Numbered from the stretch's first letter, positions 11,861 to 24,010 are shown. The stretch is 64,000 nucleotides of DNA from Antitrichia curtipendula (GCA_951230915.1 OX579642.1:11346001-11410000), one strand, 5' to 3'. The notes: a model not told the origin generated them from the letters alone. Made by a program: numbers and translations.

Positions 11861-13242
11861 ATAATAGTGTATTACCATGTAGTTGCAAAATTAGTGTTTA
11901 CTTAGCACATGCGGTTATTATAGTATGGGCTTGAGGACATCTATAGCAATGTAGCACACTTTGTGGCTTCAATGCATTTTGTACTCATTTTGGTTTATAT
12001 AAAGTTATAAACATATTTTACCTAAATATTGAGTTGTAAAAAACTTCTTGTCTTCCCTAACTTTATCATTTAAATTGCGTGTAAGCAAAAATCTTATATC
12101 TTTAGTACTAAAAACTTTGAATTGTATATCACTACAAGAAATTTCAATTAGTTTTGTGCAAAATTGTAATTGTCAACATTTTTGTTGCACTTCATGCCAT
12201 GAATAAGTAAAAATAGAAAAAACAATTCAAGAGATTCTAAATTTTTAGTTTTTTACAAGAGGTAAAAATATCAATAGAGATTTCTAGTCAGAAAAATTTT
12301 CAATTGTTTATTTAATTTTTCATGCCCAAAACTAGTAAACAACCACAAAGAAAAGCTTGAAGTCAAATTTGACTATCAAACCAAATTTATATTTTTATTG
12401 AAAATCAGCATAATATTTTAATATTTTTCAACATACGTAAGAATTCATTTTCTTTTTATGTTTTTTTTTTTCAGAAAATTCAATGGAAAATTGATTTTAT
12501 TGTGATTTTATAAAGCTAAACGTGGAAATCAAATTTTATCAATTATAATATGTATGAGAATAATCTGAAACTGGGGCCATAAATGAATGAATGAACACAA
12601 AACATAGTTTTATAATTTTAATTTTAATGAAATTTGAAAAAAAGAAAACATACATGAAAAAAACACCACACTGTGTTATTTGAATTGCAAACATAGTTTC
12701 CAATTGCAATAATTCTTTCAAATTTTGACCTCGATTCTTAAATATTCAAAAAAATAATTCAAAAACAATAGTGCCCCGAAGGCCCAATTTTCCATTAATC
12801 ACACTCAGTGAAAGTTAATCTGAAATTGCAAAGCTAGCATTCAGAAAACTAGTTTTTCCAAGTTTGAATGCTAATATCTTTCAATCTATTCAGTCAAACT
12901 TCATGAAATTTTTACCACGTGATAAAAAACATGTGAAGTATAAGATCTTACGGTTAGATGTTGTAAAAAATATTTTTTCCGTATGTTGAGGTAAATGCAA
13001 GAGAAAAGACAGTTTTGTGTTTTTTTTGTGTAATGACTTTGGGACTTTAGGGATAAACAATTCCATGAGAATGAAAGGAACAAAAGTCATATTTTATATT
13101 AATGCTGATTTCAATATGCAAGATATTGAGCCTCTAAAACCATTGCATTTGAAAACATGAAGACCCTATTGTCTTTTCAAAAACATTCAACGTCTTCCAT
13201 GCCTAAGAATGCACACAGAAGTATTTGCATTTGCTTCTTGTA
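11861..13242. other. Gene-free AT-rich gap between convergent pseudogenes
   Basis: This holds the 3' flanks of the kinase-like (plus) and hAT (minus) pseudogenes. No gene is visible. It contains a reverse copy of repeat A at 12845-13075 and otherwise low-complexity A/T-rich DNA. Confidence 0.6.
12845..13075 (-). repeat. Dispersed repeat 'A', reverse copy
   Basis: 'tttgaatgctaatatctttc', 'aagatcttacggttaga' and 'tgactttgggactttaggg' occur in the order of the reverse complement of 63640-63860. It is one of the best preserved copies in the window. Confidence 0.6.
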
Positions 13243-16200
13243 CTATTGGTTCATTACCACCAATTTCTTCGAGTGGACCTTGTCAAGGCACCGCCCCCTG
13301 TAATCACTATCTTTTGGAACCTCACTATCTTCACCTATAGTACCACCGATGGATTCACCATCATCATTGAATGGTACACTACCACTTTCGCTGGAGGCCT
13401 TGGAATTGCGGTTTCGTTGTGGTCGAGCTATAGAAGACAACGTCCGAAGAGGTCGTTGGCCCATTGCGTCCATAATGCCATCTGTATTGGGTCCTCCTGT
13501 TTGAACTTCTCTTAAAAATGGTTGGGAAGCCGCTTCTTCCCTCCTCAGCTTTCTACGTGTTCTACTACTCACACGTTCACTAGTAGTACCTTGTGGTCGT
13601 GGACGCTTCCCTCGATTATTGGCATATACAGGTGGCCGCAATAAAGTCGTATTTCTAGTCGCACGCTGTGACACCATACCAGCCAATCGTGTACCTATCG
13701 ACGAAGTTGGTTCGTGTGGACGGACGTCGGAACTAGACGGCCTTGATGAACTTTGGATTTGTAGATTTTTCAATATTGGAATTTGCTGTTGTGCAACCAA
13801 GACTCGATTTGGAAGGGGCATATGTGCTTCTCCACCTTGAGGGGGCCCTTCTCTGCGGGTGGTCCTCATGGGCAATGACGGTGGTACTACTACGTCTTCT
13901 TTGCGTCCTCTTTGAACGTCAACATCATCTCTTTCTATTGTGGCATCAAGTTGTACATCCATAGGGTCTGGACTTAGTGGTCTCGGTGCCACAACATCCT
14001 CATTTGTATTCCCCCCAGTTGGCCTAGCATTCCACGTTTGTGGCATTTGTGGTGGACTTCTTTGATGTCCCTCGTAGTCATTGTCGTTATTATCCCCCTC
14101 TTCAAAGTCAAATACGGATGCATCAATTAGAGGACGCACTCCTCCCGCCCCACGAAATCTATCAAACGGTGGCTCATCGTCATCATTGGAACTATCATCT
14201 GAATCTTCATCATTGGGATCAGAGAGAACCGAACCACGGTCTAGACCATCAGATTCATCTGTCATGGAATCCTCTGACATCATGTTTTCAGTATACCACC
14301 TTGTCGGATTTGCTGCAGCCCTTTCTCTAAGAGTCTTGGAATTGGTATAAATGTAAACCAATTCCTCAGCACGCTCTGATGTCAATCTATTGCGTGATTT
14401 GTTGTGGACAAACGAATACATGCTCCAATTGCATTCACAAGACGATGCAGAACACACTTGCGTGAGGATCTTTCTGGCAATCGGTGCAAGTGTATGAGCA
14501 CCGACTCCGAGAAGGTCCCACCATTCGTGAGGCTGCAAATTCAAGGTGTTTACATCAAGAAGTCCACCAAAAATGCCTCGCTGATCTCTAAATGCTTGGT
14601 ACTCAGACAAAGCTGAAGCAAATGCTTGATTTCCAACAGCCAATTTGCGCAAAACTTTGAATATGGCTTCTCTTGCTTCATTATCATCCATTAGCATGAC
14701 TTCGTCAAGTAAAAAGGGATTCAATAGAGCCCCAGCGTAATGCAAATCTGTCTTGAGCATGTCCCAACGTTTGTAGAAATCATCGGTGGCGGAAATTGCA
14801 TACCTCCGCTCTAATGAAAATGGTGGATCCTCCAAAGATAAAACATACTTTTCCACCTTTTTCATCACAAGCCATGTCTTGACCAAGCACGGGTGCTTGC
14901 CATCAAACTCTCGAAGAGCAATCAACACGGGCTCCACTATGTACACAAAGTTCAAACATTTCCTCCAAAATTCATCCGTTCGCACATATCGTCGCACATC
15001 GTTAGCTTTTCTTTGCTTTTGATTGGATGCCAATCTCCGCGTGTACTCATTCCACTGCGGATCGTGGACTGTCAATTCTTCCGCTTCCCTCACCTCCACC
15101 AAACGTTCGATCATGAGGAACATGGTTTCAAAGCGTGTTTGAACGGGATTTTTCAATACGTGATTAGGAGAATGTTGTCGAAAAATTGCATATGGCATGT
15201 GATGCGTTCGAATGTATTTCACAATTGACTTGGCTTTCTTGACCATACTTGTAATCTAATCTTGTTTTCCCCAATCTTCAAGTAGAAGGTCAAGTGCATG
15301 TGCTGAATACCCTTGAAAATATATGTGTGGAAATCTACGAAGTAACAGAGCGCCAGCGGCCAACATGTTTGCTGCATTGTCTGTACAAACTTGTACCACG
15401 TTTTGTGCCCCTACCTCGTCAATGTAATCACCCATGCAATTAGCCACGTAAGTAGCATCTTTGCATTCGCCTGTTGTGTCTATCGATCCAAGAAAAACCT
15501 CTCCACTTGTACATGCCAACATGACATTCATCAATGGTCAATGTGTAACGTTGTCCTATCCATCAGAGTATATTGTAACGCCATACTTGTGGATTGGTGC
15601 CCTTGTCTTCTCTGCTACAATTGCTGCCACTTCGTCTTTTGTAGATTTTATGAGCTTTGTACGAAGTGCATGGTACGCTGGAGGTTTGTAGCCAACTCTT
15701 GATTCCGATGTTGATTTCACTGCATCCAGAAAAGCAGGATGCCTCACTACATTGAATGGTATATTGGCTTCGTAGAAAAACTTAGCCCACTTCTTGTCTA
15801 GTACTTGCTTGTTTGATGCGTTCATTCCTTCTTGTAGAGACAGTTGCCTCATTGATCGACTGTAGGTCAAATTAGGGTTGGGCGCCTCCGATGATCGTAC
15901 TTGAGAGCTTTGCCCCCCAGTGTTTTCTCCTCCATCGTTTGCTGAGATTGAACCATCAGGTTGTTGCTCACCACGTACTACACTTGGTAGTATCGTTGAT
16001 GGTGATGTCACTTCCACGTCGCGTCCAGTTCCATGCGAAGTGTCCGTAGGTATATGTCCTCCACAATTAAAAAACATTACCTTCACGGCTGCATTGACTT
16101 TAGTGCACGCTCTCACTCCAAGGAGGGTGTCATTTTGTCTGTATCCCAAATGGAAAAGCAACCGATCCTTTCGATAGCTTAGCAAAGCTTCGCAAAACTT

Positions 16201-16266
16201 GCAAACAACTTTTCCATCTAGCCGTAGTGTGTACCAAGGTTCCCACTGTGATCTTTCTCCACCCAT
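13243..16266 (-). pseudogene. BED-type hAT transposase, broken by three in-frame stops
   Basis: One minus-strand frame of 1008 codons runs from ATG 16266 (MGGERSQW) to 13243. It has stops at TAG 15556-15558 (codon 237), TGA 15538-15540 (243) and TAG 15256-15258 (337), and no frameshift. Residues 1-60 form a BED-like zinc finger (CKFC ... FHLGY). Residues ~190-340 match the DUF659 part of plant hAT transposases (IYSDG ... CTDNAANMLAAG ... GYSAHALDLLLED). A central helical domain follows, then the hAT dimerisation segment (SSCECNWS ... HNKSRNRLTSERAEELVYI). The last ~330 residues are acidic then basic and look disordered, longer than usual for hAT. By family comparison the lost residues are probably Trp (SDGW), Arg and Trp. 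The protein would cut and paste DNA in the nucleus. No terminal repeats were found by eye. Confidence 0.9.
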
Positions 16267-16480
16267 TGCTCTTATCTTTCCTCCTCTACCTGCCCCTGCA
16301 CCAAAAAAAAGATTAGTATTATGTTTGAAATGTGATGTGGAAACAACACCTGTTGCTCTCACAACAAGTGCCACCACAACACATTCTTCTTGGACTTCGC
16401 TCTACCACAATGGTTGTACTCCAATCAAGTCAGAAAAGGCAAAATTAGCAAGAGAAAGTAAACTTGAATAGGCAGAAGTC

Positions 16481-16490
16481 CTTAATATAC
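16481..16490 (-). promoter_or_regulatory. TATA-like box for the hAT transposase
   Basis: GTATATTAAG on the minus strand lies about 215 bp upstream of the ATG at 16266. Array 3 begins about 90 bp further upstream. The spacing to the ATG is almost the same as for the RING and kinase-like pseudogenes. Confidence 0.45.
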
Positions 16491-16510
16491 ACCTTGAAGT
16501 CCTCCCTAAA

Positions 16511-16528
16511 ACCCTAAACCCTAAACCC
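16511..16528 (-). repeat. Short telomere-type (CCCTAAA)n run / telo-box
   Basis: Two to three units of CCCTAAA lie just upstream of the hAT TATA box. In plants such short runs occur in promoters as telo-boxes as well as in relic telomeric DNA. Which applies here cannot be told. Confidence 0.5.
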
Positions 16529-16579
16529 AGCTAGACGGAGTGACGGCTGATGGGTGGACCCTAAACCCGCAGCCTTGCC

Positions 16580-16905
16580 AACGAAACCGTCCAAGTGGCG
16601 ACTGTCCCGTCCTGTGATATTCCGGTCCAGGGGACGGGACGGTTTCTCGTCCAAAGGATGGAGAGGCCGTCCAAGGGACGGATTACCGTCCTGGAGACGA
16701 GATTTCCGTCCAGAGACGGGCTCTCCGTCTAGGGGACGGCTTACTGTCCAGCAACGGACTCTCCGTCCAGCAACGGATTCTCCGTCCAAAAGACAGCTTA
16801 CCGTCCAGGGACGGCCTCTTCGTCCACAGACGGGCTTTCCGTCCAAGAGACGGATGTCCATTTGGCGACGGGTTGACCGTCTAGGAGACGGCTTGATGCC
16901 GTCGC
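16580..16905. repeat. 19-20-bp GACGG/CCGTC tandem array 3
   Basis: About 15 units of 19-20 bp, such as CCGTCCAGAGACGGGCTCT and CCGTCTAGGGGACGGCTTA. The motif CCGTC-N4/5-GACGG is shared with arrays 1 and 2. It sits between the hAT promoter and the truncated end of the Ty3/gypsy pol. Confidence 0.85.
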
Positions 16906-16984
16906 ACAATGGACAGACTTCATCTGTGCTTTGGATGGTTCCGTCAATATCGGCGACGGGTTGTGACGCGTCAAGACAGACGCG

Positions 16985-18784
16985 TCATGACATCCGGACG
17001 TGAAAAGCCCACGTCACGCCCGGATAGACAACCCTACTCACAAAGGCAAAGTGTCCGCCTGAACTTCCGGCATGAAGTACCCGGATTACTTTCTTCCGGT
17101 CCGGTAGTTCCAGACATCGCCTCAGAACATCATCTGCTCCTAACTTGAAAAGGACTCCCTTAATCAAGGTACAGGGTGCCACTTTTTGCTGAAAGATCTC
17201 TTTTTCCTCTCGACTCATCGGGTCCGGATATCTAGACCATACTAAATAATCTATGATATCTCGATATTCAGAGACTAACTCATCGTTCAGGTGAAAGACT
17301 TCTACCATGAGAGGATCCGGAATTTCTATTCTAACCGGAATCTCTTGAACTTTCGGAAATTCTTCCGAAAATTCTGCGGATATATCCGCTACGGATTCTT
17401 TCCTTCTTTGCCTTGAGAAGTAATCCGCATTTGAATTTGCTTTACCGGGTTTAACTACGATCTCATAGTTAAACTCTTGTAAAAGCAAAATCCACCTAGC
17501 AATCATGCCTGACAAATTCGGTTTGTTCACAAGGTATTTCAAAGAATCATGATCCGTGTGAAAAATTACCTTGTAACCGAGTAAGTAATGGCGGAACTTC
17601 TTATAGGAATACACCACAGTTAACCCCTCTCGTTCCGTGGTGGAGTAGTTCCGTTCTGCCAAACTCATTTGCCTGTTGGCATAGTAAATCGGATTCTCTC
17701 GCCTATCCGTGTCGTACTGCCACAAGATCGATCCTAAACACCAACCGGATGCGCCGATGGTAACATCAAAATCTTTGTCCCAATCCGGAACGGAAAGGAT
17801 CGAAGTTCTAGCAAGCTGGGTTTTGAGATCCTCAAAAGCCTGTTGCTGTCTTCCGGTCCAAAGGAAATCTGTATCCTTCTTGAGAAGTTTCGTAAGAGGG
17901 ATAGCCTTCTTTGCGTACCCGTCTATGAACCGTCAATAATAGCCTACACATCCGAGAAATCCCCGGATCTCTGTCACGCTTGTGGGAGGTAGCAGAGATA
18001 AAACAACCCGTACCTTCTCCAAGTCCACTTGCAATCCGGTCTGGCTTACAACGTGACCCAGGAGAATTCCGGAATACATCCCAAAGAAGCATTTTCCGGG
18101 GTGCAGCTTCAACTTGGTCTCCCGGCATTTTTGGAACGTCTTCCGTAAACATTCGAGATGACTTTTCCGGTCACTGAAAACCGCAAAGTCATCTATGAAT
18201 ACTTCAAGAAAATGTCGGAGAAAATCCTTGAAAATATCCATTATCAGCCTCTGAAAGGTTCCGAGTGCGTTGCATAACCCGAATGGCATCCGGGTGAAGG
18301 CATACGTTCCCCATTCTGTTGTGAACGTAGTCTTCAACTGATTGCACCACCGGATGAAAACTTGGTTGTCACCAGAAAATCCGTCCAAGAAGCTATAATA
18401 CTCATGTCCGGCCACATGGTCCAAAATAATGTTTGTGAACGGAAGTGAAAAGTAATCTTTCTTCGTGGCTGCGTTCAATTTCCGGAAATCTTGACAGACT
18501 TGGATCTTGACCTTTCCATCCTTTCCAACCTTCTTTGGCACCACCACAATCGGAGAAACCCATTCGGAATTGTTGACCGAATAGATGAATCCGGATTCCA
18601 ATAACCGATCAATTTCTTCCTTCACCATCAATGAGTACTTGGGGTTGAGCCGATACTGTTGTTGACGAACCGGAGTAGATCCTTCCGTCAAATTGATGTG
18701 ATGCTCTCCTAAATGAGGGGGAATTCCCTCCAGATTGGATGGTTTCCAAGCAAAGACATCCAAGTACTCCTTCAAGAGTTTCAC
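16985..18784 (-). pseudogene. pol: Ty3/gypsy pol: reverse transcriptase, RNase H, truncated integrase
   Basis: The minus-strand frame is interrupted at TGA 17933-17935 (probably Arg, GYY*RFI). Reverse transcriptase: CQDFRKLN, FLDGFSGDNQV and VFIDDFAVF carry the catalytic aspartates; the more usual FSGYNQ reads FSGDNQ. RNase H: FDVTIGASGWCLGSIL, where the first catalytic Asp motif is DVTIGAS, then SLAERNYSTTEREGL and HTDHDSLKYL. Integrase is represented only by the start of its zinc-binding region (HAGSSGGHFA) before the frame stops at 16985. The integrase core and chromodomain region are missing, so the element is truncated here, next to array 3. The order RT-RH-IN fits Ty3/gypsy, not Ty1/copia. 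Confidence 0.92.
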
Positions 18785-18805
18785 GTAAGCGGATCTTTCC
18801 GAGCC

Positions 18806-20101
18806 TTACAAGAGTTTATTCAGATAGAAACTCTTGCTTGATTTAATGTTCTCCTCTTCGTAATCCGTGGGTGAAACAACCGGTTTGACCTTTTTCGGGT
18901 GAACTTCTTCCGGAATAAAAGTCAAGTTTCTCCAGCCTGCCTGGACTGTATCACCCACTAGCGTTGGAAGATTTCCGGTCCGGATTTGCTGAGCAATCCA
19001 CTCTGCCGTGAGCGGAACGTTGGCTTCTCCCAAGGATCGATCTTCCATCACCGTGTTGCGGATCCCTTCCGGTTCATGTTCTAATACGGCGTCGGTGAAC
19101 CCAAAGCTTGTCTCAGTCTCCCGTTGAAATGGGTCGATATAAGAGCTTGAAGCAGAATCTTCCGGATCCGTCCAATCCGATGTGTAGCCCTCAGACTCAC
19201 TGGTTTCTCCCAAGTGCTTTTCCGTCACCCAAGGAATCCGGACGGAAGGTTTTCCTACCACCAACTCCTTGGCTCCTCAATCCACTAGTACCCTAGCAGA
19301 ATACAACCACGGTCTTCCGAGTAACATCAGAAAAGGTCTTCCTTTGTTCACTTGGATGATCACGTAATTGAGTAGATAATCCGTTCCTCCAATCCGGGTT
19401 GGTACTTGTAAAAGCCTTCCAAACGGATTCACTCGAGACTGGTCCGCCATCCGGAGAACTTGTTCCGTGGCTTCAAGCGTAGTGAATCCTAAGTTGAATG
19501 CCGTCTCTTCCAACATCAAATTGACTCCGGATCCTCCATCAATAGGTACCTTTGGGATCGAGCATCCTTCAATCTCCACTGCGACTTCTGGAGCTCCGAA
19601 ATCTTCCGGTTGAGAAGAGTTGACTGCCACTGCTGGAAGTTTCACCCTCTTCTTCCGTTTCCGTATCCAGGCCTCCCGAATCAGCTTTTGATATGCAACA
19701 TTGTCATGTAGGAGCTGTCTTATCGTCACGTTGGCCTTCTGATTCCGGATGTCTTGAACAATATTATAGTTATGCCCACCGACATCCGGTTCAATAATCA
19801 CTGGGGTATCATTGGAACTAACCTTCTTACGGTGTGGTAGTATATCCGGTCCAGAGATTTTTGTCCGAATCTCTGCACTGATATCTATTAGGATCCGGTT
19901 CCGATCCACCCCTTCCTCCGCATGGACTTTCTCCGGTTCCGCTACTCGATCTTCAAGAATTCGATCAAAATCACTACTTGATTCCGGTTTCCTTCTTGAC
20001 TTCTTCTTCCTACTGCGAACAGATCGTTCCGTCTGACCTCTGGTGGATCTGCGGGTGGATACCCGGTTTACCAAACTCTCAGTCTTCACTGGCAGCTCCA
20101 C
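18806..20101 (-). pseudogene. Ty3/gypsy pol: aspartic protease and linker
   Basis: It is in the same minus-strand frame as the RT. It is separated from the RT by TAA 18806-18808 (LL*GSERS, probably Gln) and split by TGA 19277-19279. The retroviral-type aspartic protease shows KVPIDGGSGVNLM as the active-site loop (DGG in place of the more usual D-T/S-G) and FLMLLGRPWLY as the conserved ILGRPW-like segment. Upstream is a basic, disordered region; downstream is an acidic linker leading into the RT. The protein would cleave the Gag-Pol polyprotein. Confidence 0.85.
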
Positions 20102-20223
20102 CTCACACCGTCACTTTTCCGCATTCTCCGTTCCGGCAGAGTGGCCGTAGTTGAGCGCGGTCTGCTCCCTCGGAAGAATTTGTACTTGCTTATAAACCGG
20201 TCTGGCTTCGGACACTGATCCTC

Positions 20224-21725
20224 TTAGTGTCCATACTCATGGCAGTTTTAGCACGGAAGGGTCCGCAGAGCACCCTGCCCTGGTCCTCTGTTAGGACAGT
20301 TGGTAGCATAGTGTCTCAATTCTCCACAACCGTAACAAATCATGCCTTGTCTATTCGGATAGCCAAGGGCTTGCATAGGCTGCTGCATCATCATCCCTTG
20401 ACTAGGTCCGGGTAGAAAGTTCCGGTTCAACATGTTGGACCGGAATGGAACAGCAATCTCCTTTCTTCTCCCGTACGTCGGTTGAACTTGGTACACTTCC
20501 TCCTCTTCTTCATTCGCCATGGTATAGTAGATCTCCTCCTCCGGATACACATAGTGAACTTGCTTCTGCGCCGCCCTCTGGCATTCACTCGGATAGTGAC
20601 CCGGTTCTCCACATCTTCCGCACCAAACATGCGATCGGGAAGTCGGAACAATTTGTCTTGGTTTCCGATTTTGGCGAGGTTGACCTTGATCGCCTCCAAA
20701 GACTCTTGAATATTCTTCATCATCTTCTTTGAATCCGGATCTTCTGTCTTCACCTTTACAACGGTCTTCTCTCGCGAATCCCTTGACTGATAAGAACGTC
20801 GGGGAGGTGAATCACTCCGCTCCCCACTCGAACTTGACGAACTGGAATCGGAAATTTCGGATTCCGAACTCTCGGAACTACTTTCCGATTCCGGTAGTTT
20901 CTTTCGATGCCTTGACTTCCGTTTACTCTTCTTACTTCTCCCCTTCTCTCGCTTCTTGCTTCTCTTCAAAGACTTCCGGAGTGACTGCGCAGAATTTTCG
21001 TAATTGGTTGCAGCATCCATAGCGTCTCGAAGTGTCCGTGGTCTCGTTTGACGGATAAGGAATCCCATCGATTCCGGTAGTCCAGCAACATACTACTCTA
21101 CTTGTAAGCTGGAAGCAATCTCTGTCGTCAGTTTCTGGATCAGAGCTTTCACTCTCTGTCCATACTTGCGCACGGATTCGGATGATGTCATTGTCAGTTT
21201 ACTCAGTCGCCCTAGAGCTCGAGACTCGCCGCCAATCTCCCGGGAAGCCTGCACAAAATCCGTCCTCAACAGTTCCCAGTCATTCCGGATCCGGTTCGGA
21301 ACATCTTAATACCATTTGAGTGCTTCTCCTTTCAGCAATCCTTGGAAGATTCGCCGCTGGGCTGCCTCATTTTCTTTATTGGCCACCGCGGTCGACTCAA
21401 ACTCGCACAGCCAGTCATCTGCATCTTGACTCCCATCACCCTTAAAACGTTTGTACCTCAACCGATTCATGATGTCTTCTTCTTCTAACACCAGATCTTC
21501 TCCTTCCGGTTCACTACCAGGTGGAGACGTGCGTTTTGATCTTGGTCTCTCGTTCTCTACACCTGGTATAGGTACAAAAATAAGTTGATCCTCCGGATCC
21601 GTATAACCTGGCTCACTGTGAGCTCCCAATTTGTCACTTGGGACTCGTAGAATTATTTTTTTGGAAATTTGCAATTTAAAGTTAAGAAAAATATAGAAAA
21701 AGACATAAAAAGAGTGTAGAACCAA
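20224..21725 (-). pseudogene. gag: Ty3/gypsy gag with three CCHC zinc knuckles
   Basis: The capsid-like part (RYKRFKGDGSQDADDWLCEF ... GLLKGEALKWY) is broken by TAA 21306-21308 and TAG 21093-21095; the latter stands where retrotransposon Gag normally has Trp (E*YVAGLP). A long Ser/Lys/Arg-rich linker follows, then a frameshift near 20650. Three CX2CX4HX4C knuckles can be read: CGRCGEPGHYPSEC (in the shifted frame), CYGCGELRHYATNC, and a third whose two stops (20248-20250 and 20224-20226, both TAA) replace residues between the Cys and His ligands. Gag packages the RNA into virus-like particles. The true start codon is unclear; the frame is open to 21725. Confidence 0.85.
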
Positions 21726-23422
21726 AATAGGGTTGTAACATACCCATTATAGTATTTGGTCTAGATTTGTGTTTAAACTTAGAATCCCACCAAACCGGGC
21801 CCAAAAATAGGTAAAAAGAACGAAACGGTTGGATTTGTAGGATTCAAGTCACATAGGCCCAAAAGGGCTAAATCCCACCATGAATGTGGCAATTCATGGC
21901 TAAGTCGGTCCGAGGGATCCACAACGAGGCCACTAGGTCGGGTCCTAGAGTTAGGTTTAGAATTCCCCAAATCCCGATTGTTAGCATGCAAGAGCCACTA
22001 ACGCAAACACCGGGTCCATGGAGGAATCTACAGCCCAAGGATGGTGTCCTAAGGTAAATCCCATGCCAGGAGTCCAACGACGAAATCGATTCGCCAAGAT
22101 TCCTCTATCCGCAAAAGATTCCCGCACCGTCGCTAATTCAAGGACATGGCCAATTCATCTCCACTGACCAATGGTGCCAGGTAAGGAAACGCACCTGCAC
22201 ATCTTTCATGTGACCCTATGAGAGGTCCTGTGAAAAATTCCGTCATCTTCCGACTTGCAGAAGAACCTTTTGCGGGTGGTCAACCCTGATAACCTCCAAC
22301 GGGAATTTCATGGAAATTATCCAGGTTGCCAGAAAATCTCACTAAAAATTAAACTAGCTTGTTTTATGTTAATAATGTGCTCTGTGAAGTTTCGCGACAT
22401 TCCGATAGCAGCAAGTACCCGAACCGGCGAGATTCCTCAAGAATTAATCACGTGGCGGGGTCCCCGCCACGTTGACCGGCATTCCGGGACCATACGACGG
22501 CGGAACGAAGTCAACCAAGAGTCTTTTCCAACTCCCTCACACCTACCGGAGACCCTAAGCTATTTACATTTCTCAAAATAGGAGACCCCCAATATCTAGG
22601 ATTTTACCACGGTTTAGTTTTTGAAACTAAATTAGCCTACGATGGTTTTTTGTCCTTGGTACGGGGGATAGAGGGTTCTTGGACGAAAAACGGCAGTCTG
22701 GAGCCAATGGCGCAATCCGTTTGACGATTGGAGTAAATCTCCAAAAGTTAGGAGGTTGGTCCAGTGTAGATAGGTAAAAGTAGTTTTTTAGGGATTAGGA
22801 TGAAAATCTTTGAAGATGAGGATGAAAATCCAAGTTGATAAGGTTACTTTAGAGCTCTTGAGGGGAAGGTGGGGCCTTGGAAACCTATTTAAGGTCCCCA
22901 TTTTTCTCTCTTGAACACCCTCCAATACTTGTTTTGGGTCCGTGGGTCCAACTTATGTTGGGATTTTTGGCGTTTTAGCCAAGAAATCTCTACGGTGTTT
23001 TTTGAGCACTTTTTGGCTCTTTTTGTTGTTATATTTCAAGCTTTGAAGGTCCTTGGGGGTCCTTCTACCTTGCTTTGTACACACTTTGCGTGTGTGGTTG
23101 CGTATATTCTCGTTGATTATTCAAAAGTCTTGCTGTCCTTGGTATATCCTTGGGAACTAACTTGTGTGTTGAAGTCTCTTTGGTGTCTTGTACTAACCAT
23201 AGAGCAACCCCCCACCGTACCTTGGCGATGCCGCTTTGGAGGGCCTTTAGTGTGTGAGCTTGGTGTTTCCACGTTGTCCTAACTTGTGTGTTTCTTTAAG
23301 TATATCTTCTTACTTTCTTCTAACGTTTCTCCCGTTGAGCAGACCCCCTTTGGGAACGGCGAAGCTTCGAACTAGTCACAACCGTGAAGTCCTATAGTTT
23401 GTGTTAAAACGGTCCGGACGGC
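21726..23422. other. Retrotransposon leader / unassigned stretch
   Basis: There is no convincing gene. The open frame at 22911-23282 (plus) has no domain and repeats of hydrophobic residues, and I do not call it. A plus-strand TATA-like TATTTAAGG lies near 22886. The stretch may be the untranslated leader of the minus-strand gag-pol element, into which the solo LTR at 23423 was inserted. Confidence 0.4.
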
Positions 23423-23728
23423 TGTCGCAGTCCGAATTTTTGGTTTTCAGTTGTTTATCTAGAAAACAGAACGGAAACTATCGATTAGTATGTAGGTTTT
23501 GTCTAGAAACAGCAGAGGACGGAAAATTAGAAAAGACATTTAAATAGTGGAGTAGTTCGAACGAATCCAATCCTAGTGGTGACACCCAGGAACCGGATTG
23601 GAATCGGATCCTTGTCCGGAAGTAGCAGTGGACCGGATTGGGGGTATAGAACCGGATTAGGGTTAGACCGGATTGGTGGGACCGGACCGGTAAACGTCAT
23701 CATGACGATTTTTTAGGTCAGGAGAGAC

Positions 23729-23737
23729 TATAAAAGG
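23729..23737 (+). promoter_or_regulatory. TATA box of the LTR-encoded gene
   Basis: TATAAAAGG lies 282 bp before the ATG at 24011. The inverted LTR copy has the same 'gagactataaaag' context at about 32446-32458 on the minus strand, so the promoter is conserved between copies. Confidence 0.7.
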
Positions 23738-24010
23738 CCAGCACCTCCTCAGTCGCACTCCTTTTTCCAAACTCCGTTTGGTGAGAGTGTTTTGTCGCGC
23801 TCCTCGTGTTTCGGCGCTGTGTGAGTGTTCGCGTGTGTGCGTGAGTGTGCGAGTGTTAGAGGTGTGTTGCAGGGTAGGTTTTCCCGGTTGCGTACCGATC
23901 GCTGTGCAGGATTCCGGTTGAGATCGGAGAGAGAACGTGAGAACGGGACGTGCGGCTAGGACTATGTGAGGTAGAATCGGAAAGGACTGTCTTAGATCTA
24001 GTCTGTGTCC

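Noticed and set aside
22911..23282. 123-codon open frame on the plus strand
   Set aside because: Hydrophobic composition with no domain, no clear start context, and located in retrotransposon leader-like DNA.
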